DNA from: an uncultured Lewinella sp.
Lineage (GTDB): Bacteria; Bacteroidota; Bacteroidia; Chitinophagales; Saprospiraceae
Reading direction: 5' to 3'
Assembly (NCBI GenBank): GCA_938021455.1
Contig: CALIGP010000307.1
Span: forward strand, 1 to 9,499
Length of the DNA: 9,499 nucleotides
Below the pieces are notes generated by a model. It saw nothing but the letters and a program-made list of their open reading frames with translations, had not been told where the DNA came from and did no database searches. Both the position numbers and the translations under genes were made by a program. Positions 1 to 6,570 of this stretch are shown one piece after another. The first letter of the stretch is position 1, and each line of letters opens with the position of its first letter.

Positions 1-2007
1 ACGACCCTACTCAATGATGGCACACTAGAGGTTGTTTCTAGCGTAGTACCTAATGACTGCGGCGAACCAAATCAAATCTGGAACGACATTGAAGGCGGCG
101 TAGGCCCTTATACCGCAGAAGTCATACGCCTCTGCGACAACACCCCCGTAGACTTCCAAGGAAGCGGTAACGGATTTGAAGTTACCGATTTGATCCCGTG
201 TGACTACAAGATCACGGTAACTGATGCGAACGGTTGTATGACAATGCAAACGGTCACTATTGACCCCTACCAGCTCTTCAACGTTGTTGGAGTTGATGGT
301 GTGTGTGGTCAGCCAGGTGGTTTTGATGTAGAGGTAATGAACAGCCTCGCAAGTGGGCCTTACTCCTTGGAGTATAGCGGACCAAACAACGGCCTGCAAG
401 CAAGCAACTCCGGAACGTTCAACGTAGACGGCCTTGACGCAGGGACTTACACCGTCGTCGTCATTGATGCAAATGGTTGTTCCGAAACGGAAACCGTTAC
501 CGTTACCAACACAACAAGTGACCTCGACCTCCAAACAGCCCTCATCAATAACGATTGCGGGCAGTACAACCAGCTTTGGAACGACATCAACGGCGGAACC
601 GGGCCATACCAAGTGGTCTTGACCAGACTGTGCGACAATACAATCGAAGACAGCTTCCAAGTAACCGGAACCGGTTTTGAACTGACCGACCTCGATGAAT
701 GCTGTTACCGGATCAGGGTTACCGATGCCCTTGGCTGTACGGTAACTAACGAATCTTGCGTAGAAGCAGACCCACCGAACCTCTTCACCCCGAACCCCGT
801 AAGTGGTCCATGTGGAGAAAACGGAAGAATTGATCTTTCATTCATCCGAGGCACAGCACCCTACCAAGTAGTATACAGCGGTCCGCAAACAGGCTCTAAC
901 ACCGTGAACGGCAACGTACTTGCCATCAACGACACCCCCGCTGGCCAGTACACCATTACGGTTACCGATGCCAACGGCTGTGTGGAAACGGAGACCGTAA
1001 CCCAAGAATCAACTACTAGTAGCCTCACGCTTCAGGCCGCCCTCATCAGTAACGACTGTGGGCAGTACAACCAAGTCTGGATCGACATCTTCAACGGCAC
1101 GGGGCCGTTCTCCGTCGAAGTAATCCGCTTGTGTGACAATACTACAATGACGGAATTTGTATCCGGAGAAGTCGGATTTGAGCTAACCGATCTGGAGCCA
1201 TGTGACTACAAAATCATCGTTACCGATGCTGCTGGTTGTATGGTTATGGATGTCATTACGGTCTTCCCCGCACCGATTGAGCTCTTCGACCTTACCTCGG
1301 CCTCCGGAGCCTGTAACGAACTTGGCTCCTTAGACATACAAATCACCAGCGGCACCGCCCCTTTCACCATTGTTTACGATGGGCCAGAAGGTGAGACATT
1401 TGTTACCCAACAAACCAGTATAACCCGCGATGACCTCCCGAGTGGAACCTACACCGTATCCGTCACCGACGACATCGGATGTACGGAAACCGATCAGTTT
1501 ACGATCAGCAATACTACTTCTGACCTCAACCTAGTGACCTCTCTAATCTTCAATGATTGCAACCAGTTGAACCAACTATGGAGCGACATCAACGGAGGTG
1601 TTGCCCCCTTCAACGTAGAAGTCGTTCGGCTTTGTGACGGCGTAACCGATACAACCTTCACTACCAACCTAGACCAGTTCGAGCTAGACAATCGGACGTC
1701 GTGCGAGTACCAAATCAGGGTGACCGATGCAACAGGCTGTACGGACACCGAAACCATAGAAGTCCTCGGAACTTCCGCCAACCTATTCGATATCACAATA
1801 GACAACAGCTGCGACAGCAGCGGATTCTACTTCGACTTCGTAGCAGGCACCGGCCCTTACCGCGTTGCGGTATCAGGCCCGATCACCCAGATGGTAGAAA
1901 ACGTAACCGAGCCGCTTTACATCCCCGCTCCTCCGGGAGACTACGCCATCCGCGCCTTCAGTACCGAAGGCTGTATGGAGATGAACTTCTCCACCATCGT
2001 AGGCGGC
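1..2007 (+). repeat. Four A-B pairs of SprB-like modules (coding tandem repeat)
   Basis: Two related module types alternate. The A modules occupy 1-273 (cut by the window edge), 523-777, 1024-1278 and 1525-1779; full copies are exactly 85 residues. The B modules occupy 274-522, 778-1023, 1279-1524 and 1780-2007, at 83, 82, 82 and 76 residues. Every A module carries four cysteines in fixed places (NDC, RLC, C-x-Y, and GC near the end) plus a conserved NQxW. Every B module carries two, one near the start and one in the closing GC. The constant Cys positions suggest disulfides in an extracellular protein (inference). The copies are clearly diverged at DNA level, so this is an old duplication rather than a fresh expansion. 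The last B module is the most degenerate. Confidence 0.9.
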
Positions 2008-3900
2008 GCGTCCGGAAGTTTGGCTGAGGTAGACTTCTCCGCGTCCATTGACGGCTTGGCCGTAAACTTCACCAACCGATCTGGCGAAGGAACCTACAGT
2101 TGGAACTTTGGCGACGGCTCTCCCCTCGTATCTGATCCGAACCCACAGCATATCTTCAGCAGTGCGGGTACTTACGAAGTTTGCCTAACGGTAGACAATG
2201 GTTGTGGTGCTGCTACTGCTTGCCAAAATATAGACCTCACGCCCCCAAGCAGTGCTCAGATTGTGATTGGTGGTGCTCGGAGCTTCCCCGGCAACGACGT
2301 TCGGATTCCCGTTTCCGTTCAAGGCATGAGCAACCTCGCAACCATTGCGGGTACGTTCTCCTTCAACGACCCATCGATAGCGAGCATCACGCACCTCTCT
2401 GCCGGAATCATCGAACCGCAGTACAACAGCGACAACAGCAGCTTCTCCTTCGTAGCAAACGGTACGGAAGGAATTGCGCTGGATGGCGAAACCAATTTGT
2501 TGTTCTACATCCACCTTCAACTGGGGAACAACCCCGGAATAACAGACCTCAACCTGATCAGCCAGCCGATTCAACTCGAAGTAAGTGCTGTTCATGACGG
2601 AACGCCAATGCTCATTCCCGTTACCTACCTGCCGGGCTTAATCGAAGTTTCCAGCAGCTTGGTGGGCAACATCAGCTCTCGGGCAATGACTATGGACGGC
2701 AACGAAGTGGAAGGTACCTCCTTCCTGCTCTCTGAACCAGACGGAAGCTTTACTATCGACCTTCCGGTAGACGAAAACGGCATCGCAAGCACGCTTGCAG
2801 GCCTATCCATGGGCCGTATGTACTACATCGAGCCTGTAAAAAGAACGGACTACGCCAACGGCCTGTCCAGCTTCGAGATATTCCTGACCCAGCGCTACCT
2901 GATGGGCTTCGATGTGCCACAGATCACCGACCCAATGCAAGTTGTTGCGATGGACATGAACTGCAGCCAGAGTGTTTCTACCATCGACTTATTCGTGATG
3001 CAGAACCTATTGCTGAACGACGGCCTGACCGAAGTCATGGACTGCAACAGTTGGACCTTTGTACCCAACAGCCATGTTTTTGCTGACGACTGGAATACGA
3101 GCGGTGTTTTCCCTACTCCTCGTCGGGCTCAAGTAATGCTGGAAAGCGATACGATGGTGGCATTTACAGCCATCAAGACGGGCGACATCCTCAACGATGC
3201 AGACCCTGGGCGTAGCCAAGGCAGCCTGCCAATGAACGTAGAGTTGCCCGAGCAATTCGTTGCTGGTCGTATCTACAACCTGACCCTCAGCTTAGCAGAA
3301 GCGCAAGACCTGGTTTCCTTCCAGAGCGAATTCAAAGTAGCCAATGGGCTGGAGATCATTAATGTCCGTACCGGAGAGCTTTCCGACCTAGAAGTTGGAG
3401 ATCACCTAAGCAGCCGTGGTTTGGTTCGTACCAGCTGGTTTAGCCAGACGGGCGAGACGCGGGCGCTGAACGCAGGTGCAGAAATGGTTAAGTTAGCCGT
3501 GCGCGCCACCGAAACCCGGAGCTCTGCGCCCGGAGACATCATCGTGAACAATGCCGCAGGCTTCATCTCCGAAGCCCATGACGCAGACCTCCGCCGCTTC
3601 GTACCAACCATCAACAGCGTATTGAACACAGAAGGCATCTCCGCTTTCCGCCTAGTTGGCGCGGCACCTAACCCTGCCAACGACTACGTAGAAGTTCGGT
3701 TTGAACTTCCCCTGGCTGGCAACACGGAGCTTACCTTATTCGACGCGCTCGGCCGTGTAGTTATACGCCGCCAGCAGATGCTGGATGGTGGAGCTCAACA
3801 CTTCCGCCTAGACACTCGGGCCTTGGCCGCCGGTGCTTACCACTTCCAGTTAGTTGCCGCAGGAGAGGCCGCTACGGGCAAGATCGTTGTTCGGCGGTAA
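1..3900 (+). CDS. Large SprB-repeat/PKD/cohesin/dockerin surface protein with T9SS sorting tail (5' partial)
   Basis: The frame is open from base 1 to the TAA at 3898-3900 (1299 residues here), so the start lies upstream; the TTG at 190 falls inside a repeat module and is not a real start. Residues 1-669 are eight alternating Ig-like modules of SprB-repeat type (GTGPY..., VTDANGC). Residues 676-747 are a PKD domain with WNFGDG at 701-706. Residues 753-883 resemble a cohesin fold. Residues 887-945 are a small beta-rich segment. Residues 948-1008 resemble a dockerin pair. Residues 1090-1203 look like a second, more divergent cohesin. Residues 1213-1299 are a type A T9SS sorting domain (PNP at 1223-1225, LFDALGRVV at about 1246-1254, ending in RR). 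The family is exported by T9SS and the tail is cleaved or anchored at the cell surface. A role in adhesion, gliding or matrix building is inference. No catalytic domain is visible in this part; one could lie upstream. Confidence 0.95.
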   Translation, partial: TTLLNDGTLEVVSSVVPNDCGEPNQIWNDIEGGVGPYTAEVIRLCDNTPVDFQGSGNGFEVTDLIPCDYKITVTDANGCMTMQTVTIDPYQLFNVVGVDGVCGQPGGFDVEVMNSLASGPYSLEYSGPNNGLQASNSGTFNVDGLDAGTYTVVVIDANGCSETETVTVTNTTSDLDLQTALINNDCGQYNQLWNDINGGTGPYQVVLTRLCDNTIEDSFQVTGTGFELTDLDECCYRIRVTDALGCTVTNESCVEADPPNLFTPNPVSGPCGENGRIDLSFIRGTAPYQVVYSGPQTGSNTVNGNVLAINDTPAGQYTITVTDANGCVETETVTQESTTSSLTLQAALISNDCGQYNQVWIDIFNGTGPFSVEVIRLCDNTTMTEFVSGEVGFELTDLEPCDYKIIVTDAAGCMVMDVITVFPAPIELFDLTSASGACNELGSLDIQITSGTAPFTIVYDGPEGETFVTQQTSITRDDLPSGTYTVSVTDDIGCTETDQFTISNTTSDLNLVTSLIFNDCNQLNQLWSDINGGVAPFNVEVVRLCDGVTDTTFTTNLDQFELDNRTSCEYQIRVTDATGCTDTETIEVLGTSANLFDITIDNSCDSSGFYFDFVAGTGPYRVAVSGPITQMVENVTEPLYIPAPPGDYAIRAFSTEGCMEMNFSTIVGGASGSLAEVDFSASIDGLAVNFTNRSGEGTYSWNFGDGSPLVSDPNPQHIFSSAGTYEVCLTVDNGCGAATACQNIDLTPPSSAQIVIGGARSFPGNDVRIPVSVQGMSNLATIAGTFSFNDPSIASITHLSAGIIEPQYNSDNSSFSFVANGTEGIALDGETNLLFYIHLQLGNNPGITDLNLISQPIQLEVSAVHDGTPMLIPVTYLPGLIEVSSSLVGNISSRAMTMDGNEVEGTSFLLSEPDGSFTIDLPVDENGIASTLAGLSMGRMYYIEPVKRTDYANGLSSFEIFLTQRYLMGFDVPQITDPMQVVAMDMNCSQSVSTIDLFVMQNLLLNDGLTEVMDCNSWTFVPNSHVFADDWNTSGVFPTPRRAQVMLESDTMVAFTAIKTGDILNDADPGRSQGSLPMNVELPEQFVAGRIYNLTLSLAEAQDLVSFQSEFKVANGLEIINVRTGELSDLEVGDHLSSRGLVRTSWFSQTGETRALNAGAEMVKLAVRATETRSSAPGDIIVNNAAGFISEAHDADLRRFVPTINSVLNTEGISAFRLVGAAPNPANDYVEVRFELPLAGNTELTLFDALGRVVIRRQQMLDGGAQHFRLDTRALAAGAYHFQLVAAGEAATGKIVVRR

Positions 3901-3959
3901 TCCTTTCCTAAGCGCGAAGTGCAGTAAAGCTAATTTTCACTGCGAACGTTTAGACCGAT

Positions 3960-4003
3960 AAACATGAGTCATCCCTTATTTTTGATTAGGATGACCATGT
4001 TTT
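3960..4003 (+). terminator. Possible intrinsic terminator hairpin after the surface-protein gene
   Basis: The 15-nt arm at 3960-3974 (aaacatgagtcatcc) can pair with 3989-4002 (ggatgaccatgttt), leaving a single-base bulge and a 14-nt loop. The run of T ends at 4003, so the T tract overlaps the 3' arm rather than following it. It lies 60 bp past the stop codon. The T tract is short, and the left arm has a second, better partner further downstream, so a terminator role is uncertain. Confidence 0.45.
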
Positions 4004-4025
4004 GCAGTATTTGACAAGGTTTTTA

Positions 4026-4086
4026 GCGATCAGCGGACAGCATTCAGGCAAAAAAGTTCTGAATGCTGCCCGCTGATCGCTTTTTT
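4026..4086 (+). terminator. Strong rho-independent terminator
   Basis: The arms 4026-4047 and 4059-4080 form a 22-bp stem with one A:C mismatch around an 11-nt loop, followed directly by six T (4081-4086). It is well placed to end transcription of the surface-protein gene. Read from the minus strand, the stem is followed by A rather than T residues, so it should act mainly in the plus direction and is less likely to serve the convergent mnmH gene. Confidence 0.85.
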
Positions 4087-4206
4087 ATGCCAGCTACATC
4101 GGAGACGGAGAAGAAAACGCTAGAGATACCGTCCAAACTCCGGGATGACTCATGTTTTTCGTAGGTCGACCTCACACTTGATCGTAACGTGTTTAGTTAA
4201 GCGGAC

Positions 4207-5229
4207 CTAACAACTCTCCAAAACCTGCCGGGCAATACCGTCCGGAGCAGGTGCATCGGCGAAAACCTGTGCGATAATCGTAGCCTTACGTCGCTCTCCA
4301 TAATGTTGATAAGCCTTATCGTAATAAACGAGTGCTATTCTGGCAGCAGCGGCATAATCGTTTGCTTCCAGTGCTTCCAGCGCGGCTTTTAGATGTTGCC
4401 CGCCAAGGCGCTTACGAATACGCTCAAAACTTTGCCCCAGGTCTTCTTTTGGATAGGCTCCGTAGAGTTCTACCAGCCGATCAACTCGCCAGTCGAGGGG
4501 TTGGCCCAACACTACCACCGGAGCAGCTGTCAGGCGATTATAGAACTTGTCAGATAGACATACGCGACCGATGAGGCGGCTTTCATCTTCCAGCCAAACG
4601 GCACTCCCTTCTGGTATCGCCCGGAAAGCGGCGAAGAGTTGATTCTCAAATTCTTCAGAACTCGGCTGAGGTAATTCTCCGATAGCCCCAAAGGCGGAGC
4701 CTTTGTGGTTGGCTAGTCCTTCCAGATCAATGACATTGGCCCCTAGCTGACGCATGGCCAGCAAGACGGGCGTTTTGCCAGAGCCCGTAGGCCCGCTCAG
4801 GACGCGTAATTGATGACGGTCTTCCGCCAGGTAGTAGCGGATGTAGTGTCGGGCAGCCTTGTATCCACCAGCCAATTTCACTACTTCCATTCCAGCACGT
4901 TCCAAGAGCCAGGCGACACTACCGCTACGCTGGCCACCGCGCCAGCAATGGACGACCACCCGATTATTCGGCGCTAACTCACGAGCCAGTTCTACTAACT
5001 TTCGCATCTTCCCCCCTGCAATATCCAGCCCTTCAAGCAAAGCAGCATCCGGAGATTCCTGCTTATACAGTGTACCAACCTTTGCCCGCTCTTCATCAGA
5101 AAACAAGGGCAAGGACTGTGCTGTGGGTAGTTTGCCAATAGCAAACTCTCCGGGGGAGCGCACGTCCAGCAATACATGGCTACGCCACGTTGGATCAGTA
5201 AAAAAATCTTCCGGAGTGATGGCTTGCAT
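4207..5229 (-). CDS. mnmH: tRNA 2-selenouridine synthase (rhodanese + P-loop)
   Basis: The 340-residue product matches the MnmH/SelU/YbbB family (E. coli about 364). This enzyme replaces the 2-thio sulfur of wobble uridine in certain tRNAs with selenium, through a geranylated intermediate and using selenophosphate. Residues 1-130 form a rhodanese domain (LLDVRSPGEF at 20-29) with the catalytic cysteine C95 in HCWRGGQRSGS. Residues 140-340 form the P-loop part, with Walker A GPTGSGKT at 146-153, the family motif HKGSAFG at 175-181, and WLEDESRLIG at 212-221. All key motifs are intact. The ATG at 5229 starts directly ahead of the first rhodanese strand; no Shine-Dalgarno sequence is visible, as is usual in Bacteroidota. 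It lies 146 bp downstream of the RDD gene on the same strand and could be cotranscribed with it, since I found no convincing promoter in the gap. selD, which supplies selenophosphate, is not in the window. Confidence 0.95.
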   Translation of the reverse strand: MQAITPEDFFTDPTWRSHVLLDVRSPGEFAIGKLPTAQSLPLFSDEERAKVGTLYKQESPDAALLEGLDIAGGKMRKLVELARELAPNNRVVVHCWRGGQRSGSVAWLLERAGMEVVKLAGGYKAARHYIRYYLAEDRHQLRVLSGPTGSGKTPVLLAMRQLGANVIDLEGLANHKGSAFGAIGELPQPSSEEFENQLFAAFRAIPEGSAVWLEDESRLIGRVCLSDKFYNRLTAAPVVVLGQPLDWRVDRLVELYGAYPKEDLGQSFERIRKRLGGQHLKAALEALEANDYAAAARIALVYYDKAYQHYGERRKATIIAQVFADAPAPDGIARQVLESC

Positions 5230-5375
5230 GTAGGGGCGAAGTTACGTCGAAGCGCGGGGACTGTTTTTGCTTACTCGGGAGACCGTAAAAAAACAAAGCC
5301 AGGCCTCCTAATAAGAAAACGAGCCCCAGAACAATTATTCAGGAGCCCGCTTTCATCTATTTCTAACAGCCTTTA

Positions 5376-5972
5376 CTACAGGCTCTGCACTTTTGGTTCC
5401 TTATGGATCACATAAGTCTCTGCCAGCTGATCGTGAACAGCTTGCCGCTTTTTATTTCCAAGCATGAACAGAGCAGAAAACAGGGGGATCCAACCTACCA
5501 ACCCTTGTAGCCATCGCATGGGCGTACTCATGTTCTCCGCCTGCCATTCGGCCACAATCATCGAGTAATCCATCATGCCATCATTATCAGCTACACCCGG
5601 AATTTGGGAAGTAATTTGAGCAAAATAGAGCGTGGCCAATAAGGCAAGCCCCCATGGCACGTAACGAGTGAATGCTTCGCCATAGCTTAGGTTGCCGAGG
5701 TCTTTACCAACGACCTTTAACTTCAGGATCATCTTGCCCGGAGTTGCTCCAAACGCTGCTTCCATAATCGGTTTATAAACAGAGGCTAGAACGGCAATGA
5801 TGGCGTAGTAAGTGAAATTCGGAGCCTTAATCTGGAAGTAGCCAGCTCCAAAGATGAGTGGAGAGAAAATCAAAAAGTCCAACACAGCTGCTCCCAGTCG
5901 AGGTCCGAAGTTAGCGAAGCGAGTTTCCTGGTTCATCAGGCCAGAGTCTCCATCAAGTGTATTTGTATCCAT
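5376..5972 (-). CDS. RDD family integral membrane protein
   Basis: The 198-residue protein has the marks of the RDD family. These are RLGAAVLDFLIF at 25-36 (conserved R25 and D32) leading into the first membrane segment (about 28-46), a second segment around 54-72, the family motif GATPGK at 75-80 followed by LKLKVV, a third segment around 104-122, a fourth around 155-172, and a C-terminal RQAVHDQLAETYVI at 176-189 (D181). RDD proteins are small inner-membrane proteins of mostly unknown role; some have been linked to ion or solute transport, but nothing here shows a substrate. The start at 5972 is placed about 26 nt after a predicted transcription start; M13 is an alternative start that would still keep the whole RDD domain. 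The next gene on this strand is mnmH, and any functional link is unknown. Confidence 0.9.
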   Translation of the reverse strand: MDTNTLDGDSGLMNQETRFANFGPRLGAAVLDFLIFSPLIFGAGYFQIKAPNFTYYAIIAVLASVYKPIMEAAFGATPGKMILKLKVVGKDLGNLSYGEAFTRYVPWGLALLATLYFAQITSQIPGVADNDGMMDYSMIVAEWQAENMSTPMRWLQGLVGWIPLFSALFMLGNKKRQAVHDQLAETYVIHKEPKVQSL

Positions 5973-6003
5973 AAGTGTGTGAATGTGTGTTTAGTTTAGG
6001 CTC

Positions 6004-6033
6004 CCAATATAAGACGCAAAAGCAGCTACACAA
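6004..6033 (-). promoter_or_regulatory. Candidate Bacteroidota-type promoter for the RDD gene
   Basis: On the minus strand a TTG (6031-6033) is followed after exactly 19 nt by TATATTGG (6004-6011). This is close to the Bacteroidota consensus TTG-N17-23-TAnnTTTG, with one mismatch in the -7 box. It would place the transcription start near 5998, giving a leader of about 25 nt before the ATG at 5972. Confidence 0.45.
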
Positions 6034-6158
6034 GAGAATAGCGATGAACGGCGGAGGGAACTCGACGAAAGAAGAAGGAAAGAGTAGGTTGGAGCACGGG
6101 GCAGCACTTCTCCGTAAATAAGGTTTAGGATAAAAGTATATACTATCGCAACGAATGT

Positions 6159-6166
6159 TACCTTCG
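6159..6166 (+). promoter_or_regulatory. Candidate -7 element for the riboswitch/btuB transcript
   Basis: TACCTTCG matches the Bacteroidota -7 consensus TAnnTTTG with one mismatch. It sits where a start at about 6171-6173 would begin exactly at the riboswitch 5' edge. No TTG is found at the expected -33 distance, so the call rests on a single box and on position. Confidence 0.3.
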
Positions 6167-6169
6167 CGC

Positions 6170-6342
6170 CGCAATCGGTAAACTGTTCCCTTAGTGGAGC
6201 AGTTTTTAAAAGGGAATCCAGTGAAAATCCGGAGCTATCCCCGTAGCTGTAAGCCCGTGTGGGCGACGTCATTTAGACCACTGAATCGGAAGATTTGGGA
6301 AGGCGACGTCGCTTTTGGGTGAGCCAGAAGACCTGCCGCTGT
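6170..6342 (+). ncRNA. Cobalamin (B12) riboswitch
   Basis: The aptamer is recognisable from conserved blocks in the right order. These are AAAAGGGAATCCAGTGAAAA (6210-6226 region) with ATCCGGAGC, the CCCCGTAGCTGTAAG segment (6239-6253), AGACCACTG (6275-6283), GGGAAGGCG (6298-6305), and the B12 box GAGCCAGAAGACCTGCCG (6321-6338). An upstream arm aaactg/cagttt (about 6179-6184 and 6200-6205) fits the stem before the core. An 8-bp stem GCGACGTC/GACGTCGC (6263-6270 with 6305-6312) closes the AGACCACTG-containing arm. The 5' and 3' edges are approximate. Adenosylcobalamin binding is expected to lower expression of the downstream btuB-type receptor. Confidence 0.95.
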
Positions 6343-6570
6343 ACATAGTTCTTCGCTTTTCGGTGAGAAAGAGGGAGGTTGGAGGCTTGGTTCGTTAGTT
6401 CGTTGGTCTGTTGGAATTTTGGCGTTTGCCAAACTAACAGGCCTCAGGGCGCGGACGCAGGTGCAAAATGGGTTGCAGAAGCAAGGTAAAAGGGCATCGC
6501 TCTTTCGCCAAAACGGCTGCAGTATCCCTGCCAATCGCTGCTCTTTTCTACCGGTTCATTAACCGTTTTT
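6343..6570 (+). promoter_or_regulatory. Long btuB leader with candidate expression platform
   Basis: About 230 nt separate the B12 box from the start codon and no gene is evident there. The leader contains a three-copy 8-bp tandem repeat (6391-6414). It also has an imperfect hairpin (6382-6386 and 6394-6400 pairing with 6432-6438 and 6441-6445) and, at its very end, the mini-hairpin CGGTT-CATT-AACCG (6552-6565) followed by TTTTT directly before the ATG. The CCGTTTT at 6563-6569 can instead pair with AAAACGG at 6510-6516. Which of these forms the regulatory switch cannot be decided by eye. Confidence 0.4.
6391..6414 (+). repeat. 8-bp tandem repeat in the btuB leader
   Basis: Three consecutive octamers read ttcgttag, ttcgttgg and tctgttgg; the preceding aggcttgg shares only the final TTGG. 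The array lies between the aptamer and the btuB start codon, outside any coding region. Confidence 0.6.

Larger units (their letters stand above)
3960..4157. repeat. 16-bp perfect inverted repeat enclosing the terminator
   Basis: The 16-mer at 3960-3975 (aaacatgagtcatccc) is the exact reverse complement of 4142-4157 (gggatgactcatgttt). A third copy with a one-base deletion lies at 3989-4002, in the same orientation as the right-hand arm. The 198-bp segment between the outer ends also holds the 22-bp terminator stem. No target-site duplication is visible at the edges and there is no reading frame inside. It could be a REP- or MITE-like element or a composite terminator region. Confidence 0.6.

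Noticed and set aside
190..192. TTG as start codon of the large surface protein
   Set aside because: The frame is open upstream to base 1 and the upstream residues complete the same repeat module (NDCG, NQIW, RLCDN), so the gene begins outside the window.
25..660. Minus-strand open frame of 211 codons opposite the repeat array
   Set aside because: It lies wholly antisense to the well-supported SprB-like modules and has no recognisable domain; it reflects the regular codon pattern of the repeats.
1701..2597. Plus-strand open frames in other phases (1701-2027 and 2181-2597)
   Set aside because: They are out-of-frame shadows of the surface-protein gene, with arginine/proline-rich composition and no domain.
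3921..3943. Hairpin gcagtaaa / ttt-tc-actgc just after the surface-protein stop
   Set aside because: The stem is short and bulged and has no T tract; two better hairpins follow within 150 bp.
5323..5342. Near-palindrome ccagaacaattattcagg between RDD and mnmH
   Set aside because: Only 14 of 18 positions are symmetric and it is AT-rich; not distinguishable from chance, and no promoter boxes accompany it.
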